The notes under the pieces were generated by a model. The model had not been told where the DNA came from and did not search any database. It worked only from the letters and a program-made list of their open reading frames with translations. From an uncultured Bacteroidales bacterium (GTDB lineage: Bacteria > Bacteroidota > Bacteroidia > Bacteroidales > Muribaculaceae), in NCBI GenBank assembly GCA_900549375.1, contig URNY01000162.1, positions 1 through 5,496 of the forward strand: a stretch of 5,496 nucleotides of DNA, read 5' to 3'. A program made the position numbers and the translations under genes. Positions 1-5,446 of the stretch are shown in pieces. The first letter of the stretch is position 1. Each line of letters opens with the position of its first letter.

Positions 1-41
1 AGAATGATTTCGAGGAAATAACGATTCCTCGAAATCATTCT
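1..41. repeat. Perfect 17-bp inverted repeat at the window edge
   Basis: Bases 1-17 (AGAATGATTTCGAGGAA) are the exact reverse complement of bases 25-41, with a 7-nt loop ATAACGA (18-24). The arm begins at base 1, so it may continue to the left. It lies in the ispE coding frame at NDFEESLFPRNHS. A perfect match of this length inside coding DNA is not expected by chance. It could be a real hairpin in the mRNA or a fold-back chimera at a contig end. Confidence 0.9.
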
Positions 42-795
42 TGACCTTCCCCCGCCATTTCTCTATCGGAAGAGAAGCTATTTCGCGCAGGTCGAATTCC
101 CCCGGCTTCGGCGTTACACCCGCGAACGCCTCTTTCGTGGATATATACACGGCCGGCTTTACGGCTAAAAGAAAATATCCACCGAGATCGAGCCCGATTT
201 CCTCGAATAGGTCACCCGTTCCTTCGGCATACATCGGCCGGTTATGAATAAAGAAGGGACAATCCGCACCGAGCTTCGAAGCCATCGCGGCAAGTTCGGC
301 ATCTACCAGCCCCGCTCCCGTCACTGCATTCAGCATACGAAGCGCGAAGGCAGCATCGGCGCTCCCTCCTCCCATGCCTGCCCCATCGGGCATATGCTTG
401 TCGAGATGGATGAGCCATCTTCCCTCCAATCCGGTGCTCTCTGCAAAAAGACGCGCCGCCCGGCAAACAAGATTCTTCTCCGGCGGACAATCAACCCGCC
501 TTCCGCTAAACCGAAACTCCATCCCCAGATAACCTTCTCTTGTTCCTTCTGTTTCTCCTGTCTCCCCCCCTTTCGTCTCTCCTGTTCCTCCTGTTTCTCC
601 TGTCTTCCCCCTTTTTGTTTCTCCTGTCTTCTCCTCTGTTATCTCAAGTATATCGCAAAAGGCCTCCGGGTTCTCGGCCGTGCCGGCCTTTATCCCCACA
701 GGATAAAAAACAGTTTGCAGATTGTGGTAACCGTCCTCACGTTTCCCCACAATCTGCAATCCTATATTGATCTTCGCGTTTACAAATTCCAGCAT
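1..795 (-). CDS. ispE: 4-diphosphocytidyl-2-C-methyl-D-erythritol kinase, 3' end outside window
   Basis: IspE is a cytosolic GHMP-family kinase that phosphorylates the 2-hydroxyl of CDP-methylerythritol with ATP in the MEP isoprenoid pathway. The 265 codons seen are open to the window edge with no stop. Visible family motifs are NAKINIGLQI (residues 6-15, with the conserved Lys8), DGYHNLQTVFYPV (21-33), the glycine-rich ATP loop PDGAGMGGGSADAA (136-149), LGADCPFF (175-182, with the catalytic-type Asp178) and NDFEESLFP (253-261). The C-terminal GSGS segment, about 50 residues in relatives, lies outside. The start is fixed: an in-frame TAA sits directly before the ATG, and M1 falls where the family begins. 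No good Shine-Dalgarno is seen. Oddities: residues 56-88 are a repeat-encoded TGET-rich insert between LEI and NLV, making this stretch about 30 residues longer than Bacteroides IspE as I remember it. The last four residues, RNHS, fit the family poorly and lie in a perfect inverted repeat, so the far end may be misassembled. Identity is secure. Confidence 0.95.
   Translation of the reverse strand, partial: MLEFVNAKINIGLQIVGKREDGYHNLQTVFYPVGIKAGTAENPEAFCDILEITEEKTGETKRGKTGETGGTGETKGGETGETEGTREGYLGMEFRFSGRRVDCPPEKNLVCRAARLFAESTGLEGRWLIHLDKHMPDGAGMGGGSADAAFALRMLNAVTGAGLVDAELAAMASKLGADCPFFIHNRPMYAEGTGDLFEEIGLDLGGYFLLAVKPAVYISTKEAFAGVTPKPGEFDLREIASLPIEKWRGKVKNDFEESLFPRNHS
532..630 (-). repeat. In-frame purine-rich minisatellite inside ispE
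   Basis: On the + strand, TGTTTCTCCTGT occurs exactly at 550-561, 592-603 and 616-627, with a 2-mismatch copy at 574-585. The steps between copies are 24, 18 and 24 nt, all multiples of three, so the reading frame is kept. Read on the ispE strand this is ACAGGAGAAACA, and the units encode KTGETKRG, KTGETGG, TGETKGG and ETGETEG (residues 56-84). The tract also holds a run of seven C on the + strand (564-570) and a C5T5 tract (607-616), both likely slippage sites. The encoded segment is hydrophilic, low in complexity and probably disordered. It lies in a loop where relatives have only a few residues. Confidence 0.88.
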
Positions 796-806
796 TTAAA
801 TTCCAA

Positions 807-856
807 ATTCAAAATTGATTTCGCGGCTTTCCATTCAAAATTCAACATTCAAAATT
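807..856. repeat. Three copies of ATTCAAAATT in the gap before ispE
   Basis: The 62-nt gap between the DUF1460 stop and the ispE start contains ATTCAAAATT exactly at 807-816, 833-842 and 847-856 (AATTTTGAAT in the direction of transcription). A GC-rich block, tttcgcggctttcc, separates the first copy from the other two. Each copy reads GAATTTTG or CAATTTTG on the minus strand, one or two bases from the Bacteroidota -7 consensus TAnnTTTG. The tract could therefore include an ispE promoter, but no copy matches fully. Similar AATTTTGAAT tracts are, in my recollection, common between genes in gut Bacteroidales. Function is unknown. Confidence 0.75.
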
Positions 857-857
857 C

Positions 858-1715
858 TCAAAGTATCCGCAGCCATCTCCAGCCGTATGTCTGCTTCGAG
901 TTCCTTTTCACATATCTCCCCAGCGTTTCCGGTTCCTCAACAACCTTCCCCGCCTCTTTCGATGCGTGGATGAAATGGAATCCGTCGTCGCGCTTCACCA
1001 CAAAGCCCCACTCGAACACATCCCTGTCGGGATCGGAGCTCAAAAGCATTATCATGTCGCCGTCTCTCATCTCGGGCACAACTTGCTTCCACTCCGTGCT
1101 CTCACGCTTCATGTGCGGTATCTTGAAAGTTCGCAGACCGAACTCCATCATCTTTTGCTTCTCGAACATCGCTGAATCCTTTAGAGCCGCGAACTCATCG
1201 CGGTTTCTTCCTATCCAGGTCAGCGACTTAGTCTTGAAAAGGTCGGAGAAATCTTCTGTCAGCTCTTTTACGTTTCTGCGCGCCTTATTGTCGATGGCCC
1301 AGTCACCCCCATAAATCATCTTGGCGGTGAAATCACCCGGCTCACCTCTCCGGAGACTCACGTCCATCAGCGAACTCTCGAGATCGCGGGCGCGCAGTAT
1401 ACCCGGTGAGGTAGCGGTGCGGGCCATGGCGACTACGGTGTTGACGAACGTCAGTTCATCAAAAGCGTCCACCCGCAATTCGGCGCGTCCCGTGGTATCA
1501 TTGCGCGTGATATCCTCATAAGGAACACCGACAAATCCTTCGGCCACACGACCGCAGATCGCCGCCGGATCTCCACCCGGCTGTGCAAGCTCCCTGATGC
1601 GGGCCATGGCTATGGCTGTGTCGTTGTCGCAGTGGAAGCCCTGGCCGTTAGCTCCGATTCCACATGCCAACGCTCCTGCAAACAGCGCTAAAGTTAGTTT
1701 TCTGAAAATTCTCAT
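858..1715 (-). CDS. Secreted DUF1460 (NlpC/P60-like) protein, probable pseudoenzyme
   Basis: This is a 285-residue exported protein. A signal peptide is clear: MRIFRK, a hydrophobic stretch LTLALFAGALACGIGA (7-22), then likely cleavage near Gly24. The ALAC sequence is a poor lipobox, so a lipoprotein is less likely. The mature part follows the DUF1460 pattern, a cysteine amidase or peptidase-like family thought to act on cell-wall peptides: GVPY (63-66), FDELTFVNTVVAMA (85-98), DWAIDN (138-143), LTW (165-167), RDGDMIML (217-224), FEWGFVV (234-240) and FHFIHASKEAGKVV (246-259). In active relatives, as I recall them, the first block reads DCxTFVE and the later one DxxHVG. Here Glu87 replaces the Cys and Glu235 replaces the His, so hydrolysis is unlikely and a binding or structural role is more plausible. 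The ATG at 1715 is chosen because it has a good ribosome site and starts the signal peptide. An upstream ATG at 1799 would add 28 non-signal residues overlapping ribBA. It starts 16 nt after the ribBA stop. Family call is firm; loss of activity is inferred. Confidence 0.87.
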   Translation of the reverse strand: MRIFRKLTLALFAGALACGIGANGQGFHCDNDTAIAMARIRELAQPGGDPAAICGRVAEGFVGVPYEDITRNDTTGRAELRVDAFDELTFVNTVVAMARTATSPGILRARDLESSLMDVSLRRGEPGDFTAKMIYGGDWAIDNKARRNVKELTEDFSDLFKTKSLTWIGRNRDEFAALKDSAMFEKQKMMEFGLRTFKIPHMKRESTEWKQVVPEMRDGDMIMLLSSDPDRDVFEWGFVVKRDDGFHFIHASKEAGKVVEEPETLGRYVKRNSKQTYGWRWLRIL

Positions 1716-1721
1716 TTTCAA

Positions 1722-1727
1722 CTCCTC
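1722..1727 (-). promoter_or_regulatory. Shine-Dalgarno site of the DUF1460 gene
   Basis: The minus strand reads GAGGAG six nucleotides before the ATG at 1715, within the short gap and next to the ribBA stop. This decides the start codon. The site is stronger than usual for Bacteroidota; none of the other five genes has a comparable one. Confidence 0.7.
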
Positions 1728-1731
1728 TTTG

Positions 1732-2934
1732 TCACACTTTATCGAGGTTATGTCCCATGCGCTCTTTCTTGGTGTGCATGTACCTCTCGTTGTATTCATT
1801 GGGCTCTACCTCAAGATGCACGTTCTCCGTTATCTCAAGTCCGTAACCCTCCAGACCGATCCGCTTCATCGGATTGTTGGTCATAAGTCTCATCTTCTGG
1901 ATACCGAGCGCATGCAGAATGTTGGCGCCCACGCCATAATCGCGTTCGTCAGCCTTATGGCCCAGATGCAGATTGGCATCGACCGTGTCGAGTCCGTTCT
2001 CCTGCAGCTTATAAGCCTTGATTTTATCCATCAGGCCGATTCCGCGCCCCTCCTGATTGAGATATATCACGGCGCCCCGCCCCTCTTTCTCGATCATCTG
2101 CATCGCCAGATGCAGCTGCTCGCCGCATTCGCAGCCGAAGATATCGCCGGTCATGCAGGAGGAATGCACTCTCACAAGCACCGGCCTTCCATCGGAAACG
2201 TCACCCTTTATCAGGGCGATATGCTCGAGATTATTGTCTTTCTGACGGAAAGGTATCAGATGGAAATGGCCGTATGCTGTCGGCATGTCCACCTCTTCTC
2301 CCTTCTCCACGAGCGAATCGTGACGCAGACGATAGGAGATAAGATCGCGGATGCTTATCAATTTCAGCCCCCACTCATCGGCACGACGCCGCAATTCCGG
2401 AAGTCGGGCCATTGAGCCGTCATCGCTCATCACCTCCATCAGCGCGGCGGCCGGTTGCAGTCCGGCCAGACGGGCAAGGTCAACGGCAGCCTCAGTGTGG
2501 CCCGCACGCTGGAGCACTCCGCGGTCCTGAGCATAAAGAGGATTGATATGGCCGGGGCGCCCGAAAGTCTCGGGCTTCGAATTCGGGTCGGCCAAGGCGC
2601 GGATAGTGGCGCACCGGTCGTCGATCGATACTCCGGTGGAACATCCCTCGAGTTTGTCTACAGTCACCGTGAACGGCGTTCCGAGCATCGAGGTGTTGTC
2701 CTCAACCTGTTTGTCGAGACCAAGCTCATGGCAACGCTCCATCGTGAGCGGAGCGCAGAGAACGCCACGCGCGTTCTTGAGCATGAAGTTCACATCCTCC
2801 GGCGTTATCTTCTCGGCCGCGATTATCAGGTCGCCCTCATTCTCGCGGTCCTCATCGTCAACTACCATCACGAATTTTCCCTGACGGAAATCCTCAAGTG
2901 CGTCTTCTATATTGTCAAGCTTTATATTTTCCAT
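1732..2934 (-). CDS. ribBA: Bifunctional 3,4-dihydroxy-2-butanone-4-phosphate synthase / GTP cyclohydrolase II
   Basis: This 400-residue fusion carries out both entry steps of riboflavin synthesis: ribulose 5-phosphate to dihydroxybutanone phosphate, and GTP to the diaminopyrimidinone. The N-terminal RibB domain (about 1-205) shows DDEDRENEGD (26-35), STGVSIDDR (99-107), GRPGHINPL (125-133) and RAGHTEAAVDL (143-153). The C-terminal RibA domain (about 218-400) shows RVHSSCMTGD (255-264), CECGEQL (268-274), NQEGRGIGL (293-301), AYKLQ (307-311), DERDYG (329-334) and TNNPMKR (352-358). Catalytic-type Tyr308 and Arg331 are present. Oddity: the zinc cysteines 260, 268 and 270 are spaced 8 and 2 residues apart, while E. 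coli RibA has 11 and 2 (Cys54, 65, 67), so three residues seem to be missing from the metal loop. The DNA here is clean and in frame. Only 43 nt separate it from rsmD, too short for an FMN riboswitch, and none is seen. Length and both domains are otherwise normal. Confidence 0.97.
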   Translation of the reverse strand: MENIKLDNIEDALEDFRQGKFVMVVDDEDRENEGDLIIAAEKITPEDVNFMLKNARGVLCAPLTMERCHELGLDKQVEDNTSMLGTPFTVTVDKLEGCSTGVSIDDRCATIRALADPNSKPETFGRPGHINPLYAQDRGVLQRAGHTEAAVDLARLAGLQPAAALMEVMSDDGSMARLPELRRRADEWGLKLISIRDLISYRLRHDSLVEKGEEVDMPTAYGHFHLIPFRQKDNNLEHIALIKGDVSDGRPVLVRVHSSCMTGDIFGCECGEQLHLAMQMIEKEGRGAVIYLNQEGRGIGLMDKIKAYKLQENGLDTVDANLHLGHKADERDYGVGANILHALGIQKMRLMTNNPMKRIGLEGYGLEITENVHLEVEPNEYNERYMHTKKERMGHNLDKV

Positions 2935-2947
2935 CGTTTATTATGTT

Positions 2948-2961
2948 TTAGCTTCCGCTAA
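2948..2961 (-). other. Small hairpin in the rsmD-ribBA gap
   Basis: The transcribed strand reads TTAGC-GGAA-GCTAA, a perfect 5-bp stem closed by a GNRA-type tetraloop, 13 nt before the ribBA ATG. It is too short and lacks the T-run needed for an intrinsic terminator. It might affect mRNA processing or ribBA translation, or be chance. Confidence 0.3.
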
Positions 2962-2977
2962 TATCTATATCTGTTAT

Positions 2978-3514
2978 CTATCCTCTCTGGAATATACTGA
3001 AGTTCACACTTCCGTAAACCAGATGGCGCCTGAAACCGGGCAACGCCGAAAAATCATGGTTTCTGTTATGCTCCACCACCGTTATCGTCCCCTCTTTCAT
3101 CATCGAAGAACTGAGTATCAGTTCCGGAATCTCTGCAAACCGGGGATGGTCGTATGGCGGATCCGCGAAAATTATGTCATAGCTGTCGCGGCATCGTTCA
3201 ATAAATTTGAAAACGTCGCCGCGGATAAGCTTAAGCGCCGTGTCGCCTAATTTATCTTTTATCGACCGTATGAAGCCCGCTTGCGTAGGGGCCTGTTCCA
3301 CGGCGGTCACCGCCGCGCAACCGCGCGACACGAACTCCCAGCTCACAGCCCCGGTGCCGGCAAACAGGTCGAGTGCCGTCTTCCCCTCGAGATCGGTCAT
3401 GTTTTCCAGAACATTGAAAAGATTCTCGCGGGCAAAGTCGGTGGTGGGCCGCGCCGTTATATTTCGAGGCACCTCAAAACGCCGCCTCCCATATTTACCT
3501 CTGATAATCCTCAT
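2978..3514 (-). CDS. rsmD: 16S rRNA (guanine(966)-N(2))-methyltransferase
   Basis: RsmD uses S-adenosylmethionine to methylate N2 of G966 (E. coli numbering) in 16S rRNA during 30S subunit assembly, in the cytoplasm. The protein has 178 residues, about the usual length. It opens with MRIIRGKYGRR, followed by RPTTDFARENLFNVL (22-36), the conserved N-terminal RsmD block. The SAM-binding motif I is LDLFAGTGAVSWEF (48-61), the acidic residue of motif II is Glu73 in AVEQ, and the catalytic motif IV is DPPY (118-121). The start overlaps the stop of the DUF3822 gene as ATGA, so the two are probably coupled in translation. No separate promoter is seen. Nothing in the sequence suggests loss of function. 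Confidence 0.95.
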   Translation of the reverse strand: MRIIRGKYGRRRFEVPRNITARPTTDFARENLFNVLENMTDLEGKTALDLFAGTGAVSWEFVSRGCAAVTAVEQAPTQAGFIRSIKDKLGDTALKLIRGDVFKFIERCRDSYDIIFADPPYDHPRFAEIPELILSSSMMKEGTITVVEHNRNHDFSALPGFRRHLVYGSVNFSIFQRG

Positions 3515-4335
3515 TTCGTCGTTGTCTTTACAAGAGCCATGGCCGCCGCAAGTGGCATCTCGGCTTTCGACACGGCCGAGGGCATCATCGTCAGCATCAC
3601 ATAGCTGACATGCTTGCGAAGTTCTTTCACAAGAAATGCCTTTGTATCGCGTTCTCCCGATATCGACACCTGCGTGTTCTCCTTGTCCAGCCCGTATACG
3701 TCCATTATGTTGAAAAGATGATATGCGATATCCATGGGATCGTTCCAGAAATGGGTGGCGCTAAGCAGAAGCCTACGGTCGTCGAGCACCGTGAAATCGG
3801 CCTCGCCCTCGCGTATGTCGATATAAACGCGGGGCATATCGGCGCCCCGCGACATAAACCGACGCAGCAACACCGTCTGCTGGCAGGAGATGCGCGCTCC
3901 GGAAAGAGTGCGCAACAGGAAAGAGCGCAATCCCGGAACAAGCGTATAAAGACATACCATCCCGTCGAGAGTATCGCTGAAAATATCCTCCTCTTCGGCG
4001 TTGTATACTTTGTTATAAAGCGCGGCGCCCTCTTCCGGATCCGCAGCCACATCGGCCGGCATCCACAATGCATGAGGCGTGCATATCACTATCTCGGTGG
4101 AAAAATCGTCGAGCAACTGCGGATGGTCATAGACCCCTTTCTCGATATTGTCGAGAAGGCGCGACCCGTCGCGCTCCCACGTGGTCTCGAAAAGTGTCGA
4201 AACCGGCTCGAGTGGATTCTCGACGCTCTTCAGATAGGCCGACATTCCGCTTTCCGAAATATAGACCACAAGTCGCCACTCGGCCGTATCGTCGATCCTT
4301 ACCCCTCTGTATGTTGTCAGTCGCTCTTCATCCAT
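3511..4335 (-). CDS. DUF3822 family protein
   Basis: This 274-residue protein resembles DUF3822, a Bacteroidota family of unknown function that typically sits directly before rsmD. It has no signal peptide or membrane segment, so it should be cytosolic. Supporting blocks are TEIVICTPHALWMPADVAAD (80-99), matching the family's conserved VP-containing strand and turn, and VYIDIREGEADFTVLDDRRL (170-189) followed by HFWNDPMDIAYHLFNIMDVY (195-214). The latter fits the family pattern of a beta-hairpin, then Asp and aromatic residues in a helix. The family looks distantly like an ASKHA (actin/hexokinase) fold, but I see no clear phosphate-binding motif. It starts 19 nt after the asparaginase stop and ends in a 4-nt ATGA overlap with rsmD, which hints at a role linked to rRNA methylation or ribosome assembly; that is inference. 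Family assignment rests on context plus pattern, not on a catalytic signature. Confidence 0.8.
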   Translation of the reverse strand: MDEERLTTYRGVRIDDTAEWRLVVYISESGMSAYLKSVENPLEPVSTLFETTWERDGSRLLDNIEKGVYDHPQLLDDFSTEIVICTPHALWMPADVAADPEEGAALYNKVYNAEEEDIFSDTLDGMVCLYTLVPGLRSFLLRTLSGARISCQQTVLLRRFMSRGADMPRVYIDIREGEADFTVLDDRRLLLSATHFWNDPMDIAYHLFNIMDVYGLDKENTQVSISGERDTKAFLVKELRKHVSYVMLTMMPSAVSKAEMPLAAAMALVKTTTK

Positions 4336-4354
4336 AATTTCAATTCTTAGCGCG

Positions 4355-5407
4355 TCAGTTCATCTCGCCGGCCAGCGGACGCTCCATAAGCACTTTCACC
4401 TCTTCCGACGGCAGTCCGCTGCCGAATAGGAACATGAGCTTCGTTATCGCGGCCTCCGACGTGAGGTCATGACCGGAAATCACACCGGCCTGATAAAGGC
4501 CGCAGCCGGCCTCATAACGCATGGGCGTCACCATCCCGTTGTCGCATTGCGACACGTTCACAATCACTATCCCCCGCTCCACGGCATCTCTGACGGCATC
4601 GAGAAACCAGCTGTCTGTCGGTCCGTTGCCGGCGCCGAATGTCTTCATCACAATACCTTTCAGGCCCGGGATGTTGAGTTGATGTCTGACCACATTCTCC
4701 TGTATGCCGGGAAACAGGTCCATATACATAACATTCGTATCCAGACTATAGTGCGTTTTCAACGGCTGATTATTCGGACAACGCCACATCACCTCCTTGC
4801 GATAACTGATGCCGAGTCCGATGCGCGCGAGCCGCGGATAATTGCTGCTCTTGAAGGCATTGAAGTTGTCGGAACTGTGCTTGGTCGAGCGGTTGCCGCG
4901 CCAAAGATTGTTCTCGAAAAGTATCGCCACCTCCTGCACCATCGGGCTCCCGTCAGCATCTTTGGCAGCCGCCACCTGCAGCGAAGTGATCAGATTCTCT
5001 TCGCCGTCGGTGCGTACCTCCCCTATCGGCAACTGGCTTCCCGTGATCACCACCGGCTTGCGGAGGTTCTCAAGCATGAAACTCAAGGCAGAAGCCGTAT
5101 ATGCCATAGTGTCCGTGCCATGGAGCACCACGAAGCCGTCATATCGTTCGTAGTTATCATCAATCACTTTGGCGATCTCGCCCCAATGGGTCGGATTCAT
5201 GGAAGATGAATCCAGCGGCTTGGCGAACTGAAAATTGTCCACGTCAAAGTCGAGCATCTTGATTTTCGGCACATTGTCGATAAGATGGTCGAAATTAAAC
5301 GGCTCGAGTGCTCCGCTCTCGGGATTCTCGATCATGCCGATTGTCCCGCCGGTGTAAATCATCAGAATGCGAGGCCGCTTCTGACTTGTAGAGGAGGTGT
5401 TAGTCAT
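4355..5407 (-). CDS. ansA: Type I (cytosolic) L-asparaginase
   Basis: The enzyme hydrolyses L-asparagine to aspartate and ammonia. At 350 residues it is slightly longer than E. coli AnsA (338), partly from a short Ser/Thr-rich N-terminus. Catalytic residues line up with E. coli asparaginase I: Thr22 in TGGTIGM (19-25), Thr98-Asp99 in HGTDTMAYTASALSFML (96-112), and Lys176 in RGNRSTK (170-176). GSQLPIGEVRTDG (123-135) is also conserved. Cys288 in NVSQC matches the cysteine that lines the allosteric asparagine site in the E. coli enzyme, so allosteric control may be kept. There is no signal peptide, which separates it from the periplasmic type II enzymes. The ATG at 5407 follows a likely promoter by about 25-30 nt and no strong Shine-Dalgarno is present. 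It is the first gene of the co-directional run. The family also includes Glu-tRNA amidotransferase subunit GatD, but the length and the lack of an N-terminal GatD domain argue against that. Confidence 0.95.
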   Translation of the reverse strand: MTNTSSTSQKRPRILMIYTGGTIGMIENPESGALEPFNFDHLIDNVPKIKMLDFDVDNFQFAKPLDSSSMNPTHWGEIAKVIDDNYERYDGFVVLHGTDTMAYTASALSFMLENLRKPVVITGSQLPIGEVRTDGEENLITSLQVAAAKDADGSPMVQEVAILFENNLWRGNRSTKHSSDNFNAFKSSNYPRLARIGLGISYRKEVMWRCPNNQPLKTHYSLDTNVMYMDLFPGIQENVVRHQLNIPGLKGIVMKTFGAGNGPTDSWFLDAVRDAVERGIVIVNVSQCDNGMVTPMRYEAGCGLYQAGVISGHDLTSEAAITKLMFLFGSGLPSEEVKVLMERPLAGEMN

Positions 5408-5412
5408 GCTTT

Positions 5413-5438
5413 AAGGTATTTGCTGAAGGTATTTAGTG
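5413..5438. repeat. 13-bp tandem repeat in the ansA leader
   Basis: AAGGTATTTGCTG (5413-5425) is followed at once by AAGGTATTTAGTG (5426-5438), identical at 11 of 13 positions. The pair lies between the -7 box and the ansA ATG and covers the expected transcription start. It could be a regulator site or a chance duplication in AT-rich DNA. Confidence 0.6.
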
Positions 5439-5446
5439 CAAATATA
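5438..5446 (-). promoter_or_regulatory. Bacteroidota-type promoter -7 box for ansA and probably the downstream genes
   Basis: The minus strand reads TATATTTGC, a full match to the TAnnTTTG(C) -7 consensus of the Bacteroidota primary sigma factor. It lies 30 nt before the ATG, placing the RNA start around 5430-5434 and leaving a leader of about 25 nt. No clear TTTG -33 box is seen at the usual spacing. The DNA further upstream to the window end (5447-5496) is AT-rich, as expected for a promoter region, and holds no recognisable gene. Confidence 0.65.

Noticed and set aside
532..640. CRISPR-like array in the repeat tract of ispE
   Set aside because: The repeats are 12-nt imperfect cores with spacings of 18-24 nt and no unique spacers; they are translated in frame within ispE.
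244..1314. Long open frame of 356 codons on the + strand
   Set aside because: It is antisense to ispE and the DUF1460 gene, crosses their boundary, and its protein is Ser/Phe/Pro/Cys-rich low-complexity sequence produced by the repeat tract. The minus-strand proteins have clear family motifs.
1716..1799. 28-codon N-terminal extension of the DUF1460 gene from an ATG at 1799
   Set aside because: It would bury the signal peptide and overlap the end of ribBA, while the ATG at 1715 has a GAGGAG site six nucleotides upstream.
1597..2415. Open frame of 272 codons on the + strand
   Set aside because: It is antisense to ribBA and the DUF1460 gene and is rich in His and Leu, as expected of a mirror frame in this base composition. 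No motif is recognisable.
2935..2977. Possible FMN riboswitch or terminator before ribBA
   Set aside because: The gap is 43 nt, too short for an FMN riboswitch. The only hairpin has a 5-bp stem and no following T-run.
3610..4350. Open frame of 246 codons on the + strand
   Set aside because: It mirrors the DUF3822 gene on the other strand, with no family resemblance and no start signal.
4469..5209. Open frame of 246 codons on the + strand
   Set aside because: It is antisense to ansA, whose catalytic motifs are unambiguous.
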